Source: Streptomyces sp. NBC_00663 (GTDB lineage Bacteria; Actinomycetota; Actinomycetes; Streptomycetales; Streptomycetaceae). Taken from it: 64,000 nt of DNA. A program made the position numbers and the translations under genes. Below are positions 52,806-61,153 of this stretch, piece by piece; the stretch's first letter is position 1, and every line of letters starts with the position of its first letter. The stretch spans positions 1-64,000 of the forward strand of contig NZ_CP109027.1 of NCBI RefSeq assembly GCF_036226885.1. Reading direction: 5' to 3'. The notes under the pieces are model-generated. The model saw nothing but the letters and a program-made list of their open reading frames with translations, made no database searches and was not told the DNA's origin.

Positions 52806-53519
52806 ATGCCTGACGACACCCAGCAGGCGCTCCCAGCCGTCCCGAGCCCGTCGGCCGGAGACGAACGACACGAGCACCACATGCGCCTGCTCGGGCGGTA
52901 CTACCGCCAAGTGGAAGCAGGGCGCAAGACGATCGAAGTAAGGGTGGCCGCCCCGCACAAGCGCGACATCAGCGTCGGCGACACGGTCGTCTTCCACGAG
53001 CGGGATACCGGGCGGGAGCTTGACGTCCTCGTGCAGCGGATCACCCCGTACCCCTCCTTCAAGGACCTGCTCCGCTCGGAGGACGCCGCGCGCATCGACC
53101 CGGACGGGCCGCCCAGCGAGCTGCTCGCCAGCCTCCGCGGCATCTACCCGCCGGCCAAGGAAGCCCTCGGCGTTCTCGCCCTCGCTTTCGACCACCGCCC
53201 TGCCCGGACAGCGTCGCTTCTGTGGTGGTGGGGACGCTGGTTGACGACTCCTTTGGGGACGTCAAGCGGGCGGTCCGCCCGAGCCGGGTCTGTCTCCGCG
53301 CGGACGGGGGAACCTGCTTGCCGCCAAATCGGCATGCCCGATGGAGCTGCGGGGTGCGATCATGGTGTTTGCCGATGGAGCGGGGAGGGCGTATGGCCGG
53401 GAACCGGTCAGGCATGGCCGAGCAGGCCTTCGCCAGGCCACAGGTCCCGTTCGGCCACCAGCCCGGCGAGGAACTTCTCAACGTCGGCCAACACGGCGGC
53501 CCGCTCCGTGGCCCCGTAG
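52806..53519 (+). CDS. ASCH-domain protein with abnormal C-terminus
   Basis: A 237-aa reading. Residues ~25-135 form an ASCH domain (MRLLGRYYRQVEAGRKTIEV, then SVGDTVVFHERDTGRE and YPSFKDLL). ASCH proteins bind RNA or act on modified nucleosides. After FDHRPA the sequence turns arginine/serine-rich and overlaps the convergent gene at 53408, so the native end was probably lost at a joint near 53200. ATG 52806 starts MPDDTQQALPA. Confidence 0.7.
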   Translation: MPDDTQQALPAVPSPSAGDERHEHHMRLLGRYYRQVEAGRKTIEVRVAAPHKRDISVGDTVVFHERDTGRELDVLVQRITPYPSFKDLLRSEDAARIDPDGPPSELLASLRGIYPPAKEALGVLALAFDHRPARTASLLWWWGRWLTTPLGTSSGRSARAGSVSARTGEPACRQIGMPDGAAGCDHGVCRWSGEGVWPGTGQAWPSRPSPGHRSRSATSPARNFSTSANTAARSVAP

Positions 53520-53944
53520 ACCATGCTCTGGCCGGATGCGGCGTCGATGGCGCGCACATGGCTGTGCGGGCCGGCGCAGATGAGGGCGCGGGCGAGGTCG
53601 GGCAGGCCGAGGCTGAGGGCATCGCAGTCCCCGTGGCGGACGAGGTGAACCAGGTCGGTGGTGACGCGCTCCCAGTCGCCGACAGTCGGCCAGCCGGTGC
53701 CGCCGTCCAGTTCGTGCGTGAGGGTGGACAACGGGATGATCTCCCCGGGCCGGCGTCCGTGGGCGAGGAGGGCGTGGATGTGAGCCCCATCGGGCTGCAG
53801 CACCCGGGGGTGCAGGAGTGTGCCGGCCGCTACGACGGTTGTGTTGATCTCCGTGGTGCCTGGGCCGGGGTAGTAGGGCTCGTGTGCAAAGAGCAGATAC
53901 ACCGTGCGGGCGCGTGCCTGGTCATCGGACTGAGTGTGCGTCAT
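53408..53944 (-). CDS. Hypothetical protein
   Basis: A 178-aa protein (MTHTQSDDQARARTVYLLF). It reads as alpha/beta with segments such as FAHEPYYPGPGTTEINTTVV and LVHLVRHGDCDALSLGLPDL. A GAAGGGA lies upstream of ATG 53944; the longer frame to 54154 overlaps the rep-like gene and is arginine-rich. It may be a plasmid accessory gene, following the double-HTH gene on the same strand. No family is recognised. Confidence 0.55.
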   Translation of the reverse strand: MTHTQSDDQARARTVYLLFAHEPYYPGPGTTEINTTVVAAGTLLHPRVLQPDGAHIHALLAHGRRPGEIIPLSTLTHELDGGTGWPTVGDWERVTTDLVHLVRHGDCDALSLGLPDLARALICAGPHSHVRAIDAASGQSMVYGATERAAVLADVEKFLAGLVAERDLWPGEGLLGHA

Positions 53945-54099
53945 GGGTGCTGTCCCTTCAGCGGTGTGGTGCCGGTCCGGGCGAAGCGTTGACCGTTCAC
54001 GGAGGTGGCTGACCGTACGTAGCGGTTGCTGCGTGCTGACCTGGGTGGCGGGCAGGGGCTGCGCGGCCTTGGCCGTGAGCCAGGCACGTGGTGGTGCCG

Positions 54100-55539
54100 T
54101 CACCAGTTGGCTCCGTCGAGTTGAGGGGTGGTGGCGGAGGCGCAGGTGGTGCATCGGCCGTCGCTGTTCGGGTGGGCGCGGCGTGGGGTGGGGCCGGGGC
54201 AGGTGGCGCAGGGCGGCCAGCCCAGGCAGGTGGGACAGAGGTCTTCGCCGTCAGCGGTGCCCGGGCGTCCGCAGCCGGTGCACTCGGCCAGGGCCCGGTA
54301 GGTCAGGGCCTCGGTGACGGTGCGGGCGGCAGACGGTGTGCAGCCCCGCGTAGCCGTCGGCGACGTCGCCTTCTCCCCTGGGTGCTGGGCCGTGGAATGG
54401 CCGGTCACGGTGTGGGGCGATGGGTAGGCCTGGGCGGCCCGCAGGCGTGCCGCGACGATGGCTGCGACGGAGGTGCGTACCGGGTGCGGCAGCGGCCTGC
54501 TGGTGATGACGTGGCGCAGCAGTTCGGGACTCCAGCCGCTCTCCAGCATCGCGGTCACCACCCGGCCCTGGTCGGTCAGCGCCTTGCCGGTCAGCAGGAA
54601 CTCGGGACGGCTGGTCGCGATGCCGAGCAGCAGGTGGATGCCGGGATGCATGTCGTCGGCAGGCGGTGCGGGCGGGTTCCTGTCCAGCGGCCGTGTCCCG
54701 CCAGTTGCGGGTTCGGCGGTGTGCGGGCACGGAGGGAGGGGGTTGGTGTTCTGCTTGTTGGTCTTCTTAACGATGGTGTTCTTAGTGGGCCGGTCAGCCG
54801 ACGTCGGCTCATCCACTGGTGGAAAACCCGGCTCCGGCTGCGACCTGCGCAGTTGCTCGGCCGGTTGGTCGGTGATGACGTACACGACCCCGCCGAGGGT
54901 TCCGTCGCTGTGGCGGGTGCGTTCCCGCAGCAGAAAGCCGTGCTGTTCCAGCTCTTTGAGGCCGCTCTTGACGGCCGCCTCGCCGTCGCGGCTTCTGCGT
55001 GCCAGGTCGGCGACGGTGATGTGCCAGCCGTCACGGTGCGTACTGATCAGCCCGAACAGGCCCTTCGCCTTCCACGTCAGCCGGGGGTCGCGGAAGAGAC
55101 GGTTGGCGATCTGGGTGAATTGATCGGCCGCCATCGCACCTCGCCGGATTCCTGCCCCGGCGACGAGGCCGGCCGCCCTGGCGGGGACAGATGCCACCGC
55201 AGCGCTGTGTGGAGGGCTGGTGTCACCGGCAGCGGGAACATCACTGAGGCTGTAGGCGATCTCACCGAGGGTGCCGTCTTCGCGCCGCAGCTGGATGCGT
55301 ACGAGGTAGCCGCAGTCCTGCAGTTCGCTCAGGCCCGCCCGGGCGGCATCCCGCCCGTCCGGACCTACCTGCACCAGGTCGGCAAGGGTGATCTCCCAGC
55401 CTGCGCGGTGGGTGCTGAGGTAGCCGAAGATTCCCTTCGCCCTGAACGACAGGCGAGGATGGCGCAGCAGGCTGTTGGCGATCTGAGTGAATCGATCCGC
55501 CGCCGTCACGCCCCGGCGGAGTCCCGCCCGGTGGCTCAC
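54100..55539 (-). CDS. Double helix-turn-helix, zinc-ribbon protein (replication or plasmid-control type)
   Basis: A 479-aa protein. Two homologous domains lie in tandem: RFTQIANSLLRHPRLSFRAK ... GWEITLADL and QFTQIANRLFRDPRLTWKAK ... GWHITVADLA, each a winged-helix-type unit about 85 residues long (residues ~14-105 and ~137-230). A proline-rich linker follows, then another helical part, and a C-terminal zinc-ribbon with CTGC, CPTC, CATC and CTTC. Such proteins are common in actinobacterial plasmids and integrative elements near replication or transfer genes. GTG 55539 with GGGGGAG upstream is chosen. It lies beside a palindrome-rich region and may bind it. Confidence 0.75.
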   Translation of the reverse strand: MSHRAGLRRGVTAADRFTQIANSLLRHPRLSFRAKGIFGYLSTHRAGWEITLADLVQVGPDGRDAARAGLSELQDCGYLVRIQLRREDGTLGEIAYSLSDVPAAGDTSPPHSAAVASVPARAAGLVAGAGIRRGAMAADQFTQIANRLFRDPRLTWKAKGLFGLISTHRDGWHITVADLARRSRDGEAAVKSGLKELEQHGFLLRERTRHSDGTLGGVVYVITDQPAEQLRRSQPEPGFPPVDEPTSADRPTKNTIVKKTNKQNTNPLPPCPHTAEPATGGTRPLDRNPPAPPADDMHPGIHLLLGIATSRPEFLLTGKALTDQGRVVTAMLESGWSPELLRHVITSRPLPHPVRTSVAAIVAARLRAAQAYPSPHTVTGHSTAQHPGEKATSPTATRGCTPSAARTVTEALTYRALAECTGCGRPGTADGEDLCPTCLGWPPCATCPGPTPRRAHPNSDGRCTTCASATTPQLDGANW

Positions 55540-55682
55540 TGCGCTCCCCCACGCGTCGGGAATCCGGCCGCGGCGAGGGCGTGCTGCATCTCGCGGAGGG
55601 GGAGGCGGTCAGGGCTTTTCCGTGCGCACGCGCGGGCGGTATCCATGCCCGCCAGCACAGCCAGCAGCCCTGACCAGACCAT
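55536..55682 (-). CDS. Possible small leader ORF before the double-HTH gene
   Basis: A 48-aa frame from ATG 55682 (36 aa from ATG 55646) ends in TGA overlapping the GTG of the double-HTH gene (GTGA), as in translational coupling. The sequence includes DRLPLREMQHALAAAGFPTR, which looks protein-like. Its first codons lie inside the left arm of the 45-bp inverted repeat. No strong ribosome site is seen, so it stays tentative. Confidence 0.35.
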   Translation of the reverse strand: MVWSGLLAVLAGMDTARACARKSPDRLPLREMQHALAAAGFPTRGGAQ

Positions 55683-55709
55683 CGACCAGGTCAGGCCGAC
55701 CACGGTCAC
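55665..55709 (+). repeat. Left arm of a perfect 45-bp inverted repeat
   Basis: These 45 bases are the exact reverse complement of 56491-56535; the match stops sharply at both ends. The two arms bracket the control region between the divergent double-HTH gene and the conjugation operon. Confidence 0.9.
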
Positions 55710-55738
55710 AATCCGAGCAATATCCGCGATGGTCAGCC

Positions 55739-55777
55739 GTGGTCAGGGCATGGTCAGGCCGACCATGCCCTGACCAC
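55739..55777. repeat. Perfect palindrome of TGGTCAGG type (first)
   Basis: Two 17-base arms, beginning GTGGTCAGGGC and ending GCCCTGACCAC, pair perfectly around a five-base centre. The arms hold the motif TGGTCAG in both orientations. It is one of three such sites in the region and looks like a protein-binding site or iteron pair. Confidence 0.85.
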
Positions 55778-56087
55778 ACCGCATCCCGGGCCCGAATGCG
55801 CAAGCAGACTGCGCAGCCCCTGTTGCGCATCGCGCGTAGACCCGATGCGCAGCAAGGGCCGCGCAACCGTGACGGGTACGCAAGAGCCAGACCGCTTCGT
55901 TGCGCAACCCCAGCAGGGACCTCCGTCCAGGGCTGCTGCGCACGACCGCGCAGCCTGTTGCGCATATTCCTGTCGCGCACGCGCGCACCCCCGACTCCGC
56001 AAACCGACGCCGGCCGCCTCCCGCGCCTGCGCACGCTCCGCTGCACGGACACATGGCGGTGTCCGCTCACCCGCCTCGCAACTGCCC

Positions 56088-56126
56088 GTGGTCAGGGGGT
56101 GGTCAGGCCGACCATGGGCTGACCAC
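56088..56126. repeat. Imperfect palindrome of TGGTCAGG type (second)
   Basis: GTGGTCAG and CTGACCAC arms with a central GTGGTC/GACCAT, the same layout as the first palindrome but with several mismatches in the middle. It lies about 349 bases after the first one, which fits a tandem duplication of the whole block. Confidence 0.7.
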
Positions 56127-56434
56127 GCCCCGCCCCGGGCCGGTTGCGCAGGCTGACTGCACAGCATCGCGCAGACTCGATGCGCAACGAGACCTGCGCA
56201 ACCGTGGCGGGTGCGCAGTGGTCAGGCTGCTTCGTTGCGCAGCGCCGGGCGGGCCTCGATACCGCTATATGCGCATGACTGCGCAGCCTGTTGCGCACGT
56301 CTCCCCTGCGCACGTCCGAACCCGCGACTGCGCACACTGGCGCCCGCCCCCTCCCCCGCCTGCGCACACTCCACTGCGCAGACACACGCAGCGGTGTCCG
56401 CTTACCCACGGCACCACGGCCCGTGATCAGGGGA

Positions 56435-56471
56435 TGGTCAGGGCGTGGTCAGGCTGACCACGCCCTGACCA
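56435..56471. repeat. Perfect palindrome of TGGTCAGG type (third)
   Basis: Two 18-base arms (TGGTCAGGGCGTGGTCAG and its exact complement) around a single central base. It lies just before the right arm of the 45-bp inverted repeat. Confidence 0.85.
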
Positions 56472-56490
56472 CGCCGTTTGTGTCCTCATC

Positions 56491-56535
56491 GTGACCGTGG
56501 TCGGCCTGACCTGGTCGATGGTCTGGTCAGGGCTG
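56491..56535 (+). repeat. Right arm of the perfect 45-bp inverted repeat
   Basis: Exact reverse complement of 55665-55709. It lies 46 bases upstream of the first conjugation gene start (56582), and may include its promoter. Confidence 0.9.
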
Positions 56536-56581
56536 AGCGATGTGCTCTCAGCAACATCCGTTCAGACCCAGGAGGTTGACC

Positions 56582-57520
56582 ATGCCTCACCGAAGGCATG
56601 CCGCACTCAGGGAGGGTGCTGCCGTCATGGCTGCAGGCGCCCGCCTGGAGGCGATGCGGCGCCGGGTGCGCTTGTCGCGGGCGGCCGTGTGGACAGTCAT
56701 CGCTGCCGGACCTGTCGCACTGGCAGTCGCGATCACCTCCACCCCGACAGCTACGGAGGCCGCGCCGCAGGACCGGTCGAGCGTTGTGCAGCCTGTCGCG
56801 GCGGTGGCCGCCGACCCGGCCGGGTATGCGCAGGTGTTCATGAACGCGTGGCTGCGCAGCAGCGCGGACGACACGACAACTGCGCAGGCACGGCTTGCGC
56901 AGTCGATGGCGCCCGACGTCGACCTTCCCGACCCCCTACCCGATGCGCAGGCCGAACCGGCCTCGGTCACTGCGGTGCGCAGTGCGCACGCCGACGGCGG
57001 CACATGGCAGGTGACGGTGGCTGCGCAATTCGCCGACGGCACGCTCCGCTACTTCACGGTCCCGGTGACCACCAACACCACAGGCACCTCGTGCACGGTG
57101 ACCGGCGCCCCCGCCATCGTCGCCGGTCCCGACCGGACCGCACCGGCCGAATCGCCCTACACGGTCACGGTCCCCAACGGTGAACTGAACCGCGCTGTGA
57201 CCGAGTTCCTCGCCGCCTATCTCACCGGTGCCGGCGAAGTCGACCGCTACCTCGCCCCCGGCATCCATCTCACCGCGGTCTCCCCCGCCCCGTTCACCGC
57301 CGTCACGGTGCGGCAAATCTTGGCCGCCGAAGAAGCTGCGGGAGGCGAACAGGTTCCGGGCAACGGCACCCGGGTGCACGTCCAGGCGACTACCGAGGCG
57401 CACGACCGCACCGGACGGTGGCCGCTGGCCTACGAGCTCACCCTCACTGCCCGCTCCGGCCGCTGGGAAATCGCCGTACTCGGCTCCCTCACTCGTCGAG
57501 GCGGAGGTGGTGGGTCGTGA
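56582..57520 (+). CDS. Conjugal transfer protein, VirB8/TcpC-like
   Basis: A 312-aa protein. One membrane segment near the start (AVWTVIAAGPVALAVAIT) is followed by two NTF2-like units (PAGYAQVFMNAWLRSSADD, then GELNRAVTEFLAAYLTGAGE). This layout is that of TcpC/VirB8 conjugation proteins, which form part of the inner-membrane channel. GGAGG at 56571-56575 precedes ATG 56582. Its stop overlaps the next start (GTGA). The beginning of the gene is rich in TGCGCA. Confidence 0.75.
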   Translation: MPHRRHAALREGAAVMAAGARLEAMRRRVRLSRAAVWTVIAAGPVALAVAITSTPTATEAAPQDRSSVVQPVAAVAADPAGYAQVFMNAWLRSSADDTTTAQARLAQSMAPDVDLPDPLPDAQAEPASVTAVRSAHADGGTWQVTVAAQFADGTLRYFTVPVTTNTTGTSCTVTGAPAIVAGPDRTAPAESPYTVTVPNGELNRAVTEFLAAYLTGAGEVDRYLAPGIHLTAVSPAPFTAVTVRQILAAEEAAGGEQVPGNGTRVHVQATTEAHDRTGRWPLAYELTLTARSGRWEIAVLGSLTRRGGGGGS

Positions 57521-57858
57521 ACACGATGGACACGGTGACGCTCGCGGGCAAGCTCGACGATGTCGGCGAAGCCTGGATCAACATGTTCCACCGCTGGGGT
57601 GACCTCGGCCTGCAGGCGGGCCTGACCTGCCTCGTCTTCATCACGATGGTGCAGAAGGTCAGCGTGCGCGCCGGGATCGGCGCCCTGCTCCTGATGATCG
57701 TGGCGCTGGGGTTGTACAACTCGCGCGAAGACCTGGCGAACATGTTCGAGGACGAGGTCAACAACCCCGCCCAGGGCGCACCCGCTGTCCCCGGCATCAT
57801 CTCCCCGCCACCCGTGTCCGTATCAGAGCACACGCCGTCCAAGCGAGGGGGGCTGTGA
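57517..57858 (+). CDS. Small membrane protein of conjugation operon
   Basis: A 113-aa protein with two hydrophobic segments (LGLQAGLTCLVFITMV and AGIGALLLMIVALGLY) and a proline-rich tail. By place it may be the VirB2-type or TcpD/E-like subunit. GGAGG lies upstream of GTG 57517; ATG 57526 is an alternative. It overlaps both neighbours' codons by GTGA. Confidence 0.65.
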   Translation: MNTMDTVTLAGKLDDVGEAWINMFHRWGDLGLQAGLTCLVFITMVQKVSVRAGIGALLLMIVALGLYNSREDLANMFEDEVNNPAQGAPAVPGIISPPPVSVSEHTPSKRGGL

Positions 57859-58454
57859 GCGCGGCGGGCGCGGTCGCCGCGCCTCGGGTAGGCCGCTTCT
57901 ACACCGCAGCCCGGCGTCACCCCTGGGTGCTGGGAAAGGTCGCCGACTGGAAGATCCCGCTTGGCCCCTACACGCCAGCGCAGCTCGCGGTCGCCGTCGG
58001 CGGCGGATTCCTCCTGTTCAAGACAGTCAGCTGGTGGTCGTGGCTGGGACCGCTCCCGGTGATGCTTTGGCTTCTGGCCGTCTGGGCGGTGCGCCGCCAG
58101 ACCATCCGCGGCCGGGCCCCGCTGCAGGCAGCCCTCGGTCTCCTGCTGCTGGGCTGCCAGCCGCAGGGCGGCCGGATCGGCGGGCGAGCCGCCCGCGACC
58201 GCCCACCCCGCCCTTTGACCGGCGGCTTCACCATCGAAGGCGCGCCCGCACCACGCCCCGCCTCACACCGGGCCCCGTCCCGCACCGCCCGACGGCGCAC
58301 CCCCGAGGCCCTGCGCGGGCCGGGCCACGCCGCCGCGCCCCGACCCGCCGCGCGCCGTCCTCGGCATGCAGCTGTGGGCCGGCCGACGGCGAAGCCAGAG
58401 TCAGGTATGCAGCAGCTACTGGTTGCTGGCGTGCCGTGTGGGGGTGCGCGGTGA
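57855..58454 (+). CDS. Membrane protein of conjugation operon (TcpE/VirB3-like place)
   Basis: A 199-aa protein with two membrane segments (TPAQLAVAVGGGFLLFK and GPLPVMLWLLAVWAV) followed by a long arginine/proline-rich tail. The core resembles the small PrgI/TcpE-type proteins that precede a VirB4-like ATPase. GTG 57855 follows a GAGGGGG ribosome site. The stop overlaps the next GTG. Confidence 0.65.
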   Translation: MSAAGAVAAPRVGRFYTAARRHPWVLGKVADWKIPLGPYTPAQLAVAVGGGFLLFKTVSWWSWLGPLPVMLWLLAVWAVRRQTIRGRAPLQAALGLLLLGCQPQGGRIGGRAARDRPPRPLTGGFTIEGAPAPRPASHRAPSRTARRRTPEALRGPGHAAAPRPAARRPRHAAVGRPTAKPESGMQQLLVAGVPCGGAR

Positions 58455-61153
58455 GGGTTCCGATCCGGCACATCGCCGGGCATCTTCTGTGGTCCGTGCA
58501 GGGCAGCGTATGGGCGATATACCGCCTGCATCCCCGCCCCGACGCGCAAGGGCAGGTCGAGGAAAGGGTGCAGGGCACCTATGTGCCCGCCGCGGTCCGC
58601 GATGAACAGCTCGCCAAAATAACCCACTTGGTGCGTTCGCTGTCCGGGGCGCCACGGCTGTTCGGGCTGTGCGCGCAGGTCGATCCGGGTGAGGTCGCGT
58701 TGAAGATGATCGAGGGCATCGAACCCGCCGAGCAGACGTCCAGCGCGGGCCCGCATCCATGGGTGGAGAACGTCGAGGCCGCGCTCGAGCTGCTGGACGA
58801 GCAGGAGATGCACCAGCGCACGCTGTGGCTGGCCGTGCCGCTGCGTACCGACTCCGCCGGACTGCAGGTGTCGGCCCAATTGGGTGCGGTGTGGGCGGAG
58901 TTCGCGCCGATGCTCGGCCTGCGGGCGGCGCCGGTGTCCCGGCGGGAGGTGAACGCGTATCGCGAGCAGGCCGCGAAGGTGCAGGCGGCGCTCGCCGGCG
59001 GCATCGCTTTTCGCCCGGCCCGTGCGGCGGAGATCGTGTGGATGATCCAGCACGCCCTGCACCGCGGCCTGCCCGAGCCGCTGCTCGCGGAGTCCGAGGG
59101 CAGCGGCCTGTACGGCGGGCACCTGCACCACGGGGTACTGCGCTCCCCCAGCTACGCCGACCTCGGACAGGTGCGCCTGCAGGAGGGCGGCATCGACACC
59201 GGCCTCGACGACGCCGGCGAGTTCCGCCGACCGACGCAGGTCAGCCGGTCGGGGCGGGCGGCGTGGTGGCGGCGCACGGCCGGCTCGCCGCTTGCGCGGC
59301 GCTGGCTTCAGGTGGAATCCGACACCGGCACCGGCTACCAGGCCCAGCTGGTGCTGGCCGAGTGCCCGCCCGCCGTCAGCCAGGGCACGGCTGATCTGTT
59401 CGCGCAGCTGGAGAGCCTGGACTTTCCCGTCGACTACACCATCGATCTCACCCTGGTGAGCGCGGAGAAGGCGCGCACGCAGGTGCAGCGCAAGAAGAAC
59501 GAACTCATCGACCAGGCCGACCAGTACGACGCCCGCCCCACCGGCATGCCCGCCTCACTAGCCGAGGCCGCCCGTGACCTGGGCGAGCTGGATGCCCGGC
59601 TGTCGCGCACCGGGGTGGAGGTGGAGGTGCAGTCGGTGACCGTGCTGACCGTGTGGGGGCCGAACGCCGCCGTCTGCGATGCCCGCGCCCGGGCGCTGGC
59701 CGCGCTGCTGGCCGGCGCCGACTACCGGGCCGTGCGCCCGGCGGGCCTGCAGGAAGCCCTGTTCACTGTGGGCCTGCCCGGCACGGTGCGGCCGGGCGTG
59801 GCACGGGAGTTCACCCAGCACCAGGTATCCGAGGACTGGGCGCTTTCCGGGGCCTTCACCTCCGCGGAGGTGGGTGATCCGAACGGCATGTTCCTGGGGA
59901 TCGATCTGGACTGCGGTACCACCCGCCCCGTCATGATCAACGTGGCGGATGCGCCGAAGCAGGACGCGTCCGCGTCGATGGGCATCGTCGGGGATCTCGG
60001 CGCCGGCAAGAGCGTCCTGCAGAAGCTGATCGCGGAGGCGGTGTGGGCGCGCGGCGGCTGCGCGATCTGTATCGACCGCACCCCGGTACGTGAGTGGGCC
60101 ACGTTCGCCCGCACCGCGGCCGGCGGCCGGGTGCAGATCGTCGACGCCGCCCGGGCCGAGGTGTCCATCGACCCGTTGCGGATGTTTGCCGGGCCGGAGG
60201 GACGCCACTACGCCCTGTCCTACCTGACCCTGCAGCTCGGCGTCGGACCGATGAGCACGCACGGCGAAGTCCTCCACCACGCCGTCGAGCAGGCCGCCAC
60301 CAGTGACGCACCGTCGATGCGGCGCGTGGTGGAGGTTCTGCAGGACATGGCCGGCCAGCAGCCGGGCCGGCGCCAGGACGCGGCCGCAACCCTTGCCGGA
60401 CTCCTGCACGTGGTCGCCGGCAACTCCCTGGCGGCGATGGTCTTCGACCCCGCTCTGCCCCCGGTGCGGCTGGACGCGTCCAGTGCCTGCGACATGATCG
60501 TGATCACGACGGCCGGGCTGAAACTTCCTCCCAAGGCCGCCTTCGCCAACCCCGAGATACTCCACCAGCAGCCCCTGGAAGCGTTGATCGGCCGGGCGGT
60601 CCTGTATCTGATTGCCGCGCTCGCCCGGCAGAGCGCCTTCGAGGACCCCGGCCGCTTCACCGCCGTCGTGCTGGACGAGCTGTACTGGCTGACCTCGTCG
60701 GCCGAAGGCACCGCCCTGGTGCACGAGATCCTCCACGACGGACGCAAACACGGCGCCGGACTGATCGCCGGTTCCCACGACGCCGAAGAACTCGGCCCCG
60801 ACCGCGGCCTGATGGCCTACCGGGCGCTCGCGCGGACCACGGACCGGGAACGGGCCCGCCGCGGACTGGAGTTCGTCGGCCTCGACCCAGGCGATCCAGA
60901 ACTGCTGCGGCTGGTGACCACCGGCCTGTCCCCGGTCGGCCAGCGGGGCCGGGAAGGCGAGTTCCTGCTGGCCTGCCCGCGGCAGAACACCGGCCGCGTC
61001 AAGGCGATCATCCCCCGCATCGCGCGGATCGCCTCCTCCATCACCACCACGCCAGGCCCTCGAACAAACCCTCCGCCCCCATCTCCCCCACCTGGCGCCG
61101 CCGAGACCAGCACCGCGGCCGCGGTGGCTCTGCCCAAGGAGAACACGGGATGA
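58451..61153 (+). CDS. VirB4-like conjugation ATPase
   Basis: A 900-aa ATPase. Walker A is GDLGAGKS (514-521) and Walker B is AVVLDELYWL with D742-E743. The N-terminal half resembles the TcpF/VirB4 scaffold region (long helical part with QRKKNELIDQADQYDARP), and the C-terminal half is a RecA-like motor with DPLRMFAGPEGRHYALSYLT. VirB4 proteins power substrate or pilin movement in type IV secretion. GTG 58451 overlaps the preceding stop; the upstream open frame reads as non-coding. The tail is proline-rich. The genes from 56582 to the window end form one operon. Confidence 0.88.
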   Translation: MRVPIRHIAGHLLWSVQGSVWAIYRLHPRPDAQGQVEERVQGTYVPAAVRDEQLAKITHLVRSLSGAPRLFGLCAQVDPGEVALKMIEGIEPAEQTSSAGPHPWVENVEAALELLDEQEMHQRTLWLAVPLRTDSAGLQVSAQLGAVWAEFAPMLGLRAAPVSRREVNAYREQAAKVQAALAGGIAFRPARAAEIVWMIQHALHRGLPEPLLAESEGSGLYGGHLHHGVLRSPSYADLGQVRLQEGGIDTGLDDAGEFRRPTQVSRSGRAAWWRRTAGSPLARRWLQVESDTGTGYQAQLVLAECPPAVSQGTADLFAQLESLDFPVDYTIDLTLVSAEKARTQVQRKKNELIDQADQYDARPTGMPASLAEAARDLGELDARLSRTGVEVEVQSVTVLTVWGPNAAVCDARARALAALLAGADYRAVRPAGLQEALFTVGLPGTVRPGVAREFTQHQVSEDWALSGAFTSAEVGDPNGMFLGIDLDCGTTRPVMINVADAPKQDASASMGIVGDLGAGKSVLQKLIAEAVWARGGCAICIDRTPVREWATFARTAAGGRVQIVDAARAEVSIDPLRMFAGPEGRHYALSYLTLQLGVGPMSTHGEVLHHAVEQAATSDAPSMRRVVEVLQDMAGQQPGRRQDAAATLAGLLHVVAGNSLAAMVFDPALPPVRLDASSACDMIVITTAGLKLPPKAAFANPEILHQQPLEALIGRAVLYLIAALARQSAFEDPGRFTAVVLDELYWLTSSAEGTALVHEILHDGRKHGAGLIAGSHDAEELGPDRGLMAYRALARTTDRERARRGLEFVGLDPGDPELLRLVTTGLSPVGQRGREGEFLLACPRQNTGRVKAIIPRIARIASSITTTPGPRTNPPPPSPPPGAAETSTAAAVALPKENTG

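Larger units (their letters stand above)
55797..57027. repeat. Dense cluster of TGCGCA hexamers
   Basis: I count 20 TGCGCA between 55797 and 56381 and eight more in the start of the next gene (56825-57027), 28 in about 1.2 kb. By base composition less than one is expected. They sit singly, not as one tandem array. TGCGCA is self-complementary. Possible roles are binding sites for an initiator, partition or transfer protein. Confidence 0.85.

Noticed and set aside
58034-58450. Upstream extension of the VirB4-like frame
   Set aside because: Overlaps the preceding gene out of frame and is Arg/Pro-rich; GTG 58451 with GTGA coupling is the better start.
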